A stretch of 64,000 bases of DNA from Dokdonella_A sp040005635 (GTDB taxonomy: Bacteria > Pseudomonadota > Gammaproteobacteria > Xanthomonadales > Rhodanobacteraceae), in the NCBI GenBank assembly GCA_040005635.1, contig JBDTYM010000007.1, positions 1 to 64,000 of the forward strand. The letters run 5' to 3'. Below, piece after piece: positions 14,722 to 21,373 of this stretch. The notes under the pieces were generated by a model. That model had not been told where the DNA came from, searched no databases, and was given only the letters and a program-made list of their open reading frames with translations. Positions within the stretch are counted from its first letter, which is position 1, and every line of letters begins with the position of its first letter. Made by a program: the position numbers and the translations under genes.

Positions 14722-14903
14722 ACGCACCTCGCGAGACGGGGTTGCATGGCACTACCGAGCGAGGTTGACGCCGAGGAACATTCGGCCGCACCGAGGGTGC
14801 AACTCAGCTGCCGTGCTGCCGGGGTTTTTGGGCATGTCGACCCGCGGCACTGCCCGGCTAATCCGCGCCGGAAAAACCCGGCCTGGCGATCGATAGGACC
14901 CAC
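14718..14903 (-). CDS. Small Icd/ASTS-type phage ORF (61 aa), possibly a structured leader
   Basis: The frame reads AGFFRRGLAGQCRGSTCPKT and AARQLSCTLGAAECSSASTS-LGSAMQPRLARCV. Sequences with the pattern GQC-x-T-x-PKT ... SCTL-AAE-x-S-ASTS-GSAM recur, in my memory, ahead of phage genes in Burkholderia-type prophages. The stop overlaps the next ATG (ATGA), as elsewhere in this operon. The DNA also holds the inverted repeat described at 14817-14882, so conservation might reflect RNA structure instead of protein. Coding status is uncertain. Confidence 0.4.
   Translation of the reverse strand: MGPIDRQAGFFRRGLAGQCRGSTCPKTPAARQLSCTLGAAECSSASTSLGSAMQPRLARCV
14817..14882. repeat. Inverted repeat ahead of the transposition genes
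   Basis: GCCGGGGTTTTT near 14817-14829 and AAAAACCCGGC near 14872-14882 are complementary apart from one extra G. They flank about 42 bases with further GC-rich symmetry. The structure lies between the Ner-like gene and the transposase operon, where an operator or a leader hairpin would be expected. Confidence 0.4.
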
Positions 14904-14905
14904 GT

Positions 14906-15160
14906 CTACGCGACCTGGCGCGACTGCGGATTGCGCACTTCCGTGGGGGTGCTAGGCTTCGCTCCAGGCACCTTGAGACCGAGCGCCACGGCGATGTCGT
15001 GGGAACGGCCCCAGTAGGCTTTGTACTGGCCTCCCATGACTCGGTAGACGGCGTCGCGATTGAAGCCGTGATCGGTCGCCCATTGCGTCAGCGTCGTGCC
15101 GCTTTGACGCATGCGTTCGCGAACTTGAGCGGGGGTCAGTGGCGTTGCTTTGTTTGACAT
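14906..15160 (-). CDS. Ner-like DNA-binding protein (early regulator)
   Basis: 84 residues from the ATG at 15160. The core TLTQWATDHGFNRDAVYRVM followed by GGQYKAYWGRSHDIAVALGL is a helix-turn-helix of the kind found in small phage DNA-binding proteins that begin the lytic operon of BcepMu-like phages. Its tail (KPSTPTEVRNPQSRQVA) is disordered. It is the first gene of the lytic transcript, divergent from the repressor, so it most likely turns down early and repressor promoters, as Ner does in Mu. The role is inferred from position and fold. Confidence 0.8.
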   Translation of the reverse strand: MSNKATPLTPAQVRERMRQSGTTLTQWATDHGFNRDAVYRVMGGQYKAYWGRSHDIAVALGLKVPGAKPSTPTEVRNPQSRQVA

Positions 15161-15207
15161 GTCTTGTCGTCCGTTGCGGGTATGCAGGTGCACATATCTA
15201 CGGAGCA

Positions 15208-15236
15208 AACATAGCACCCGTTTGGGTGCCTGACAA
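15208..15236 (-). promoter_or_regulatory. Lytic (early) promoter with operator in its spacer
   Basis: On the minus strand TTGTCA (15236-15231), 17 bases, then TATGTT (15213-15208) form a good sigma70 promoter. The whole spacer is occupied by the palindrome GCACCC-AAAC-GGGTGC. A repressor bound there would directly exclude RNA polymerase. Transcription would start near 15201, about 40 bases before the Ner-like start codon. Confidence 0.7.
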
Positions 15237-15250
15237 CACCCGAATGTGTG
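15214..15250. promoter_or_regulatory. Pair of related operator sites in the immunity region
   Basis: CACCCGTTTGGGTG (15216-15229, within the perfect dyad 15214-15229) and CACCCGAATGTGTG (15237-15250) agree at 11 of 14 positions. Centre-to-centre distance is 21 bases, two helical turns, which suits cooperative binding of a repressor dimer pair. One covers the lytic promoter spacer and the other lies just upstream of its -35 box. The binding protein (repressor or Ner-like) is inferred. Confidence 0.55.
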
Positions 15251-15355
15251 CGGCACTCCCGACCGTTCGAACAAAGATGGGTTTGGTGCTGAGTCTCGGC
15301 CAGATTCAACGACTTACAGCCAAGTGCCGCATTCGAGCGGCATGCGGCGGTTATA

Positions 15356-15382
15356 GCGGCGCTTCGTGCTTCGAAGCGCCGC
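15356..15382. repeat. Perfect 11-bp inverted repeat in the repressor leader
   Basis: GCGGCGCTTCG-TGCTT-CGAAGCGCCGC is a perfect dyad ending 16 bases before the repressor ATG. As RNA it would make a strong hairpin next to the ribosome-binding site; as DNA it could be an autoregulatory operator. No T-run follows. Confidence 0.6.
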
Positions 15383-15398
15383 ACAACATTGGGTGCGT

Positions 15399-15962
15399 AT
15401 GAAAAACGATCGTCTCATCCAAATTCGTGGCGCCGAAAGCCAACCGGAGTTCGCAAAGCGACTCGGGGTGCACCGGAACACGGTGGCGCGCTACGAGAAT
15501 GGAACCCGTGAGCCGGACGGCGGCTATCTGCGGCGGCTTGCGCACCTCGGATGGAGTCCGATGTGGGTGCTCACGGGGCTAGGCGACGAGAAACTGAGTC
15601 CGAACGCGCTACCTGGAGCCGCGACGGACACAGCATTGGTGGTAGCGAGAAACGATCCCGACGCCGAGGCACGGCGCGATGAAACGATTAAGGCCCTTGG
15701 GAAGGGCTTCGATCAAAAGGCTATGGCGCAGGCACTGACGATGGTCGAGGAAGCGTTGGACGGACGGATGCTCGCGCCCGCCGCCCGCGCCGAACTGATC
15801 GGGCTGGTGTATGAGCTCGTGATCGCACCCGGCGAGCTGCCCACCGCGACGATCACGCAACTCGTTCGGGCAGCTGCAAGAGGGAATGCAGGCAATGCAA
15901 GACAGGAAGATAACCAGGATTCGCGAGATCCTGGCGGGCGTAGTGGGGCCAAAGGAGGGTAG
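15399..15962 (+). CDS. Phage repressor with XRE-type helix-turn-helix
   Basis: 187 residues from the ATG at 15399 (an upstream in-frame start would run through the hairpin). The N-terminal domain (LIQIRGAESQPEFAKRLGVH, then RNTVARYENGTREPDGGYLR) is a classical HTH, followed by an aromatic segment (LAHLGWSPMWVLTGLGDEKL) often seen in phage repressors. The C-terminal half is helical and lacks the Ser-Lys peptidase dyad motifs of CI/LexA, so induction by self-cleavage is not expected. It is divergent from the lytic operon and most likely maintains lysogeny. Confidence 0.85.
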   Translation: MKNDRLIQIRGAESQPEFAKRLGVHRNTVARYENGTREPDGGYLRRLAHLGWSPMWVLTGLGDEKLSPNALPGAATDTALVVARNDPDAEARRDETIKALGKGFDQKAMAQALTMVEEALDGRMLAPAARAELIGLVYELVIAPGELPTATITQLVRAAARGNAGNARQEDNQDSRDPGGRSGAKGG

Positions 15963-16251
15963 GAGCCGCAGGCCGCGTGCCAACAAAAAAAAGAAGAGCC
16001 AGGATGGCCGGCACCGCATGACGCAATGGCGTCACGGGCGAATCGATGGGATAACCGAGCGCTGCGTGCGCTACGAACTGGGGATGAAGATGCGCGACTA
16101 CATCGCGGCGAAGTACGGAGCTTCTGTGCTTGCCGAGCTTTCCGACCCTCAGCTGCAGCAGGTCTATCAAACGATCGCGCGGTGGTCGTACGCCGTTCAA
16201 ATGGCTATTGAACGCCGCTTCGATTTTTCTAGGAGTTCGCAAATCCGGTGA
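15895..16251 (+). CDS. Hypothetical phage protein overlapping the repressor end (118 aa)
   Basis: The ATG at 15895 (MQDRKITRIREILAGVVGPK) has AGAGGG ten bases upstream and lies within the last 68 bases of the repressor gene in another frame. A basic stretch (RSRRPRANKKKKSQD) is followed by a helical C-terminal domain (MRDYIAAKYGASVLAELSDP, then LQQVYQTIARWSYAV). It is co-transcribed with the repressor and is the last gene before the prophage end. I remember similar small proteins beside BcepMu-like repressors but no function. Confidence 0.65.
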   Translation: MQDRKITRIREILAGVVGPKEGRSRRPRANKKKKSQDGRHRMTQWRHGRIDGITERCVRYELGMKMRDYIAAKYGASVLAELSDPQLQQVYQTIARWSYAVQMAIERRFDFSRSSQIR

Positions 16252-16318
16252 CCGATGTCGGTCCAGCCCAGGGACTTCGCAAACCATAGGGGCGCGGCGC
16301 AAGGGCGGCGTCGGCGCC

Positions 16319-16409
16319 CCTCAAACCTACGTCTGGCGCGGTTTTCGTCCCTTTCTATCCCGTTTTATGTCGCTATGTCCCGATTCCTCAAACCTGGTGT
16401 CCCCGCACA
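16319..16409. other. Candidate prophage terminus with transposase-binding repeats
   Basis: Just beyond the last phage gene the word CCTCAAACCT occurs twice (16319-16328 and 16386-16395), and TCCC/TATGTC words recur at close spacing between them. Read inward from the right, the sequence begins TGTGCGGGGACACC, giving the TG...CA ends expected of Mu-type elements at 16407 or 16409. The sequence after this is the intergenic region behind mfd. The opposite end and target duplication are outside the window. Confidence 0.45.
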
Positions 16410-16492
16410 CGCGCAGCGTTGGGACGAGTGAACGCATTCGAAATGCTGCGGAGTTTCTTCATCGGCATCACTTCGGCTTCCTTCAATCTCCG

Positions 16493-16534
16493 CCCCTCAC
16501 TCAACCTTTTCGCCGGCAGAGCCGGGGAGAGGGG
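16493..16534. repeat. REP-like palindrome behind mfd
   Basis: CCCCTC and GAGGGG pair across a segment containing GCCGGCAGAGCCGG. It lies 8 bases beyond the mfd stop, where a transcript end is expected. Similar CTCTCC...GGAGAG palindromes occur inside mfd (18735-18762) and at 42380-42412. Confidence 0.5.
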
Positions 16535-16541
16535 TTTACGA

Positions 16542-19500
16542 TCACGCTGCTTTGCGCGCCCCCAGTTTCATCAGCAGATCGTTCGCCGCGCGCAGGCGTT
16601 CGCTCGCTCCGGCGAGCTCCATCTTGAAGCGCAGCCGGTCCTGGCCGTCGAGGGCATAGACGCGCGGCTGCGACTGGATCAGCCGGATCACGGTCATTGG
16701 TTCGATGGCGGGCTTCGGCCGGAAGATCACGCGGCCGCCGTTCGGCCCGATTTCGAATTTGCGGATGCCGAGCGGGGTCGCCGCCAGTTTCAATGTGGTC
16801 GCCGCGAACAGATGCTTGATCTGTTCCGGCAGCAGCCCGAAGCGGTCGATCATTTCGACCTGCAACTCGCGCAGTTCGTCCTCGTCGCGCGCGCTCGCGA
16901 TGCGCTTGTACAGCGTCAGGCGCGTGTTGACGTCGGGCAGATAGTCGTCCGGGATCAGCGCGGGCAGATTCAGCTCGATATCCGCCTCATGCTCCTGCGT
17001 GAGGTCGAAGTCAGGCACCTTGCCGCTCTTCAGCGCGCGCACCGCGCGGTCGAGCATTTCGGTATAGAGCGAAAAGCCGATTTCCTCGATTTGCCCGCTC
17101 TGCTCCTCGCCGAGCAGCTCGCCGGCACCGCGGATCTCGAGATCGTGCGTCGCCAGCGTGAAGCCGGCGCCAAGTTCCTCCAGCGAGGCGAGCGCTTCGA
17201 GGCGCTTCTCCGCATCCGCAGTGATCGAACGGCGATCCGGCACGATCAGGTAGGCGTATGCGCGGTGGTGCGAGCGACCGACGCGCCCGCGCAACTGATG
17301 CAACTGGGCGAGGCCGAAGCGGTCGGCGCGATTGATGATGATCGTGTTCGCGCTCGGCACGTCGATGCCGGATTCGATGATCGTCGTTGCGACCAGCACG
17401 TTGAAGCGCTGCCGGTAGAAGTCCAGCATGACCTGCTCGAGTTCGCGCTCCGGCATCTGGCCGTGGGCGACACGCAGGCGCGCCTCCGGCATCAGTTCGC
17501 CGAGTTCGCGCGCCATCTTCTCGATCGTCTCGACCTCGTTGTGCAGGAAGTAGACCTGGCCGCCGCGCGCGAGTTCGCGCTGCAATGCCTCGCGAATCAG
17601 CGCCGGATCGTGCCGGCCGATGAAGGTCTTCACGGCCAGACGATGCTGCGGCGGCGTCGCGATGATCGACAGATCGCGCAAGCCGGCCATCGCCATGTTG
17701 AGGGTGCGTGGAATCGGCGTTGCGGTCAGCGTCAGCAGATCGACTTCGGCGCGCAGCTTCTTCAAAGCCTCCTTCTGGCGCACGCCGAAGCGCTGTTCCT
17801 CGTCGACGATGACCAAGCCGAGATCCTTGAACTTGACGTCGGACTGCAGCAATTTGTGCGTGCCGATCATCACGTCGACCTGGCCGGCGGCAAGCTTGGC
17901 CAAGGCTTCGGTGATTTCCTTCTTCGACTTGAAGCGCGACAGCACTTCGACGCGGATCGGCCAGTCGGCGTAGCGGTCGCGGAAATTCTGATAGTGCTGC
18001 TGCGCGAGCAGGGTGGTTGGCACCAGCACGGCCACCTGTTTGCCGGCGGTCGCGGCGACGAAGGCCGCGCGCAGCGCTACCTCGGTCTTGCCGAAGCCGA
18101 CATCGCCGCAGACGACGCGATCCATCGGTCGTGGCGAGGCGAGGTCGCCGATCACCGCCTCGATCGCCTGTTCCTGATCCGGGGTTTCCTCGAACGGGAA
18201 CGAGGCGGCGAACTGTTCGGCCATCTCGCGGTCGACCGGCATCGCAGTGCCCTGACGCGCCTCGCGTTGCGCATAAATCGCGAGCAATTCGGCAGCGACG
18301 TCGCGGACCTTCTCGGAAGCTTTCTTCTTGGCGCGCTCCCAGGCATCGCCGCCGAGCGCGTGCAGCGGGGCGAGTTCCGGTGCGGTGCCGGAATAGCGTG
18401 AGACCAGGTGCAATTGCGCGACCGGCACGTAGAGCTTGTCGCCCTTGGCATATTCGATAGAAAGGAACTCGGCGTTCTCGCCGCCGACGTCGAGTTTCAA
18501 GAGACCTTGATAGCGGCCGACGCCATGATCGACGTGCACGATCGGCGCGCCGATCGACAGCTCGCTGAGGTCGCGTACGATGGCTTCCGGATCGCGCGCG
18601 GCACGCTTGCGCCGCCGCGTCTGCTGCACGCGCTCGCCGAACAATTCGCGTTCGGTCAGCACGACGATCGCCGGATCGGTCAGCGCGAAGCCTTGTTCCA
18701 GCGATGCGACGGTAATGGCAAAGCGCGTGACTCCCTCTCCCTCGGACAGGCTCGGAGGAGAGCGCTTTGCTCGAGCAAATTCCTGCCACGAAGCCACCGT
18801 ACTCGGGCGCAAATGGGCGGCTGCGAGTTGCTCGATCAAGCCCTCGCGCCGCCCTGCCGAATCGGAGGCGATCAAGACACGGCCCGGATACGACGCCAGA
18901 AAGCGTTTCAACTCCTCCGCAAACGTTTCGCCTTTGCGGTTGATCGGCAGGATCGGCGCCGGTTGGGTTCCGAGGTCGATGGCATGTTCATTCGCCGCCT
19001 TCGCGACGACGTCGATGCGCAGCGACGCATTCAGGCGTTCGCGCAGCAATTGCGGCGGCAGATAAATCTCCGCCAGAGGCAGGATCGGCCGCTCGATATC
19101 GTGCGAACGCTGCTCGTAGCGTTCGCTCGCCTGCGTCCAGAAATTCTCGGCGGCTTCGAGCACGCCATCGCCGAGCACGAACAGCGCATCGCTCGCGAGG
19201 TAGTCGAACAGCGTCTCGGTCTGCTCGAAGAACAGCGGCAGGTAGAACTCGATGCCGGCCGGCGTGACGCCTTCCTTGATGTCCTGATACAAGGGGCAGC
19301 GGCGCGGGTCAATCGGGAAGCGCTCGCGCAAGGTATGCCGGAACGCCTTCGCCGACTCCTCGGTGAGCGGGAACTCGCGAGCCGGCAGCAGGCGCACCGA
19401 GTCGACTTTCTGCGCGGATCGCTGCGTTTCCGGATCGAACGTGCGGATCGAATCGATCTCGTCGTCGAACAGCTCGATTCGATACGGGGTGGCCGAGCCC

Positions 19501-20030
19501 ATCGGGAAGATGTCGAGCAGGGCGCCGCGTACGGCGAAGTCGCCGGGCTCCTGCACTTGCGGCACGTTGCGATAACCAGAGGCTTCGAGTCGACGTTGTT
19601 CGCTGGCGAGGTCGAGCTTCTGCTTGAGTTCCAGCACGAGCGCGGAACCGCCGACATAGCTGCGCGGCGCGAGCCGCTGCATCAGCGTCGCGATCGGCAC
19701 CACCAGCACGCCGCGCCGCAGCGAGGGCAGCCGGTACAGTGTCGCGATGCGTTGCGAGACGATGTCCGGATGCGGTGAAAAAAGGTCGTAAGGCAAGGTT
19801 TCCCAGTCGGGAAAATGCAGCACCTCGATGTCGCCGCCGGCGAAAACCGCCAGTTCGGCCTCCAGCGCATGCGCGGCATGCGTGTCCGGCGCGACGGCGA
19901 CGACGAGGCCGGCATGCGCGCGCCCGGTCTCGGCCAGCGCAAGCGCAAGCGCTGCACCATGCGGTGCACTCCAGTAGCGGCGCTGTTTGATCGAGCTGGG
20001 TATTGCGGGTTTTATGAGGGCGGTCGACAT
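16542..20030 (-). CDS. mfd: Transcription-repair coupling factor Mfd
   Basis: 1162 residues from the ATG at 20030. The order of domains is that of Mfd: UvrB-like N-terminal part (VLHFPDWETLPYDLFSPHPD), RNA polymerase-interacting domain (IVHVDHGVGRYQGLLKLDVG), RecG-like motor with Walker A GDVGFGKTEVA, box II VIVDEEQRFGVRQKE and TATPIPRTLNMAM, and the C-terminal domain that masks UvrA binding. It removes stalled RNA polymerase and recruits UvrA. A short insertion around SPPSLSEGEG in the N-terminal half is encoded by a REP-like palindrome. Confidence 0.97.
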   Translation of the reverse strand: MSTALIKPAIPSSIKQRRYWSAPHGAALALALAETGRAHAGLVVAVAPDTHAAHALEAELAVFAGGDIEVLHFPDWETLPYDLFSPHPDIVSQRIATLYRLPSLRRGVLVVPIATLMQRLAPRSYVGGSALVLELKQKLDLASEQRRLEASGYRNVPQVQEPGDFAVRGALLDIFPMGSATPYRIELFDDEIDSIRTFDPETQRSAQKVDSVRLLPAREFPLTEESAKAFRHTLRERFPIDPRRCPLYQDIKEGVTPAGIEFYLPLFFEQTETLFDYLASDALFVLGDGVLEAAENFWTQASERYEQRSHDIERPILPLAEIYLPPQLLRERLNASLRIDVVAKAANEHAIDLGTQPAPILPINRKGETFAEELKRFLASYPGRVLIASDSAGRREGLIEQLAAAHLRPSTVASWQEFARAKRSPPSLSEGEGVTRFAITVASLEQGFALTDPAIVVLTERELFGERVQQTRRRKRAARDPEAIVRDLSELSIGAPIVHVDHGVGRYQGLLKLDVGGENAEFLSIEYAKGDKLYVPVAQLHLVSRYSGTAPELAPLHALGGDAWERAKKKASEKVRDVAAELLAIYAQREARQGTAMPVDREMAEQFAASFPFEETPDQEQAIEAVIGDLASPRPMDRVVCGDVGFGKTEVALRAAFVAATAGKQVAVLVPTTLLAQQHYQNFRDRYADWPIRVEVLSRFKSKKEITEALAKLAAGQVDVMIGTHKLLQSDVKFKDLGLVIVDEEQRFGVRQKEALKKLRAEVDLLTLTATPIPRTLNMAMAGLRDLSIIATPPQHRLAVKTFIGRHDPALIREALQRELARGGQVYFLHNEVETIEKMARELGELMPEARLRVAHGQMPERELEQVMLDFYRQRFNVLVATTIIESGIDVPSANTIIINRADRFGLAQLHQLRGRVGRSHHRAYAYLIVPDRRSITADAEKRLEALASLEELGAGFTLATHDLEIRGAGELLGEEQSGQIEEIGFSLYTEMLDRAVRALKSGKVPDFDLTQEHEADIELNLPALIPDDYLPDVNTRLTLYKRIASARDEDELRELQVEMIDRFGLLPEQIKHLFAATTLKLAATPLGIRKFEIGPNGGRVIFRPKPAIEPMTVIRLIQSQPRVYALDGQDRLRFKMELAGASERLRAANDLLMKLGARKAA
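18735..18762. repeat. REP-like palindrome within the mfd coding sequence
   Basis: CTCTCC-CTCGG-ACAGG-CTCGGAGGAGAG forms a hairpin and keeps the mfd reading frame open as SPPSLSEGEG. The same type of palindrome lies between genes at 42380-42412, so this copy looks like an element tolerated inside a gene. Confidence 0.6.
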
Positions 20031-20194
20031 CGGTCCGGCGGGGGTCCTGCAACAACGACAGCGCCGCAGCATGGAAATGCGCAGCGCGAAAGCGCGCAGT
20101 TTAACTGGCGCACGCCGGTGCCGGTAGGCCATTGGTCATGCGCGGCTCTTTACCGGATGTTTACCGCCGATGCGCGAACGCGACAGCGGGCGAT

Positions 20195-20237
20195 CGGTCA
20201 GAATTGACCGCTACGTGCATCCAGTACGTGCATGCAG
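20195..20237. promoter_or_regulatory. Dyad and direct repeats upstream of the RND operon
   Basis: CGGTCA-GAAT-TGACCG (20195-20210) is a perfect 6-bp dyad, immediately followed by two 13-bp copies, TACGTGCATCCAG and TACGTGCATGCAG (20212-20237). This lies 15 to 57 bases before the start of the membrane-fusion protein. It has the look of a regulator-binding region for the efflux operon; the regulator is not identified in the window. Confidence 0.5.
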
Positions 20238-20251
20238 GGAGTCGCGGACGA

Positions 20252-21373
20252 ATGAGAGGACCTGTTTCATCGCGCTTGCGCGTCGTGGTTGCCCTCGCTG
20301 CGTGCCTGCTCGCGGCGTGTTCGCGCGAGCATGCCGCACCGAAGGCCGCGCCCGCGCCCGTCACGGTGATCAAGGCGGTGACGCGCGACATGCCGATCCT
20401 GGTCAGCGCGCCCGGCAGCGTCGAGGCGATCAATAGCGTCTCGGTGAAATCGCTGGTCGACGGCCAGCTGATGGAAGCGCTGGTGAAGGATGGCGCCGAC
20501 GTCGTCAAGGACCAGCTGCTGTTTCGCATCGATCCGCGCCCGGCGCAGGCGGCGCTGCAACAGGCGATCTCGACCCAGGCCAAGGATCAGGCCACGCTGG
20601 AGCAGGCGCGTTCGCAGGTCACGCGCTACCGCGACATCGCCGCCAAGGGCTACCTTTCAGCGGACCAGATGGAACAATACCGCACGAATCTCGGCGTCGC
20701 CGCTGCCGCGGTCAAGGTTGACGAAGCGAACATCGCCGCCGCGAAGGTGGCGCTCGGCTACACCGATATCCATTCGCCGCTCGCCGGCCGCATCGGCCGC
20801 CTGCTGATCCAGCCCGGCAATGTCGTGAAGGCGAACGACACCAACGCGCTCGTGACGATCAACCAGATCGAACCGATTTTCGTGAACTTCGCGCTGCCGA
20901 GCGCGCTGCTCGGTCGCATCCAGGTCGCGCAGAAACAGGCGCCGCTGGCCGTCGAGGCGACGGTGATCGGCATCGACAAGCCGATCGAGGGCAAGATCGC
21001 CTTCATTGACAACGCGGTCGACACCACGACCGGCACGATCAAGCTGCGCGGCGAGTTCGCCAATGCCGAGCACGTGCTCTGGCCGGGCCAGCTGGTCAGC
21101 GTCAGCCTGACCCTCGGCCATGATGCGAACGCCGTAGTGCTGCCGGATCACGCGGTGCAGAACGGGCCGAATGGCACCTATGTGTTCGTCGTCAAGGACG
21201 ATCACACCGCCGAGCAGCGCAGCGTCGTGGTGGCGCGCCTCGTCGAAGGCCTGGCGGTCGTCGAGAAGGGACTTGCGGTCGGCGAAACGGTGGTGCTCGA
21301 CGGCCAGTCGCGCGTCGAGAACAACGCGACGGTGAAAGTGACCGAAGCAAAGGCGGCGGACGCGGCGCCGTGA
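20252..21373 (+). CDS. RND efflux membrane-fusion lipoprotein (MdtA/AcrA type)
   Basis: 373 residues from the ATG at 20252. The signal peptide ends in the lipobox LLAACS, giving a lipid anchor in the inner membrane. The mature part has the lipoyl/barrel-sandwich region (SVKSLVDGQLMEALVKDGAD), an alpha-hairpin (QAKDQATLEQARSQVTRYRD), the second lipoyl half (YTDIHSPLAGRIGRLLIQPG) and the beta-barrel. It links the inner-membrane pump to an outer-membrane channel. The stop overlaps the start of the pump gene (GTGA). A channel gene is not in this operon; the NodT-type protein at 33904 could serve. Confidence 0.93.
   Translation: MRGPVSSRLRVVVALAACLLAACSREHAAPKAAPAPVTVIKAVTRDMPILVSAPGSVEAINSVSVKSLVDGQLMEALVKDGADVVKDQLLFRIDPRPAQAALQQAISTQAKDQATLEQARSQVTRYRDIAAKGYLSADQMEQYRTNLGVAAAAVKVDEANIAAAKVALGYTDIHSPLAGRIGRLLIQPGNVVKANDTNALVTINQIEPIFVNFALPSALLGRIQVAQKQAPLAVEATVIGIDKPIEGKIAFIDNAVDTTTGTIKLRGEFANAEHVLWPGQLVSVSLTLGHDANAVVLPDHAVQNGPNGTYVFVVKDDHTAEQRSVVVARLVEGLAVVEKGLAVGETVVLDGQSRVENNATVKVTEAKAADAAP

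Larger units (their letters stand above)
1..16409 (-). mobile_element. Mu-like transposable prophage, immunity-proximal half
   Basis: A continuous minus-strand series of phage genes (MuA, MuB, DUF3164, GemA, Mor, holin, endolysin, spanins, gp27, start of gp28) with a divergent repressor at its right side defines a Mu-type prophage. Genes overlap by ATGA or GTGA almost throughout, which implies one long early transcript and coupled translation. The gene order and the divergent repressor resemble BcepMu/B3-type phages rather than Mu itself. The right boundary is placed near 16407-16409, where repeated motifs end in CA. The other end, and therefore any target duplication, is outside the window. 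Confidence 0.93.

Noticed and set aside
16419..19778. Long plus-strand frames opposite mfd
   Set aside because: They show no recognisable domain and mirror codon bias of mfd, whose motifs on the minus strand are unambiguous.
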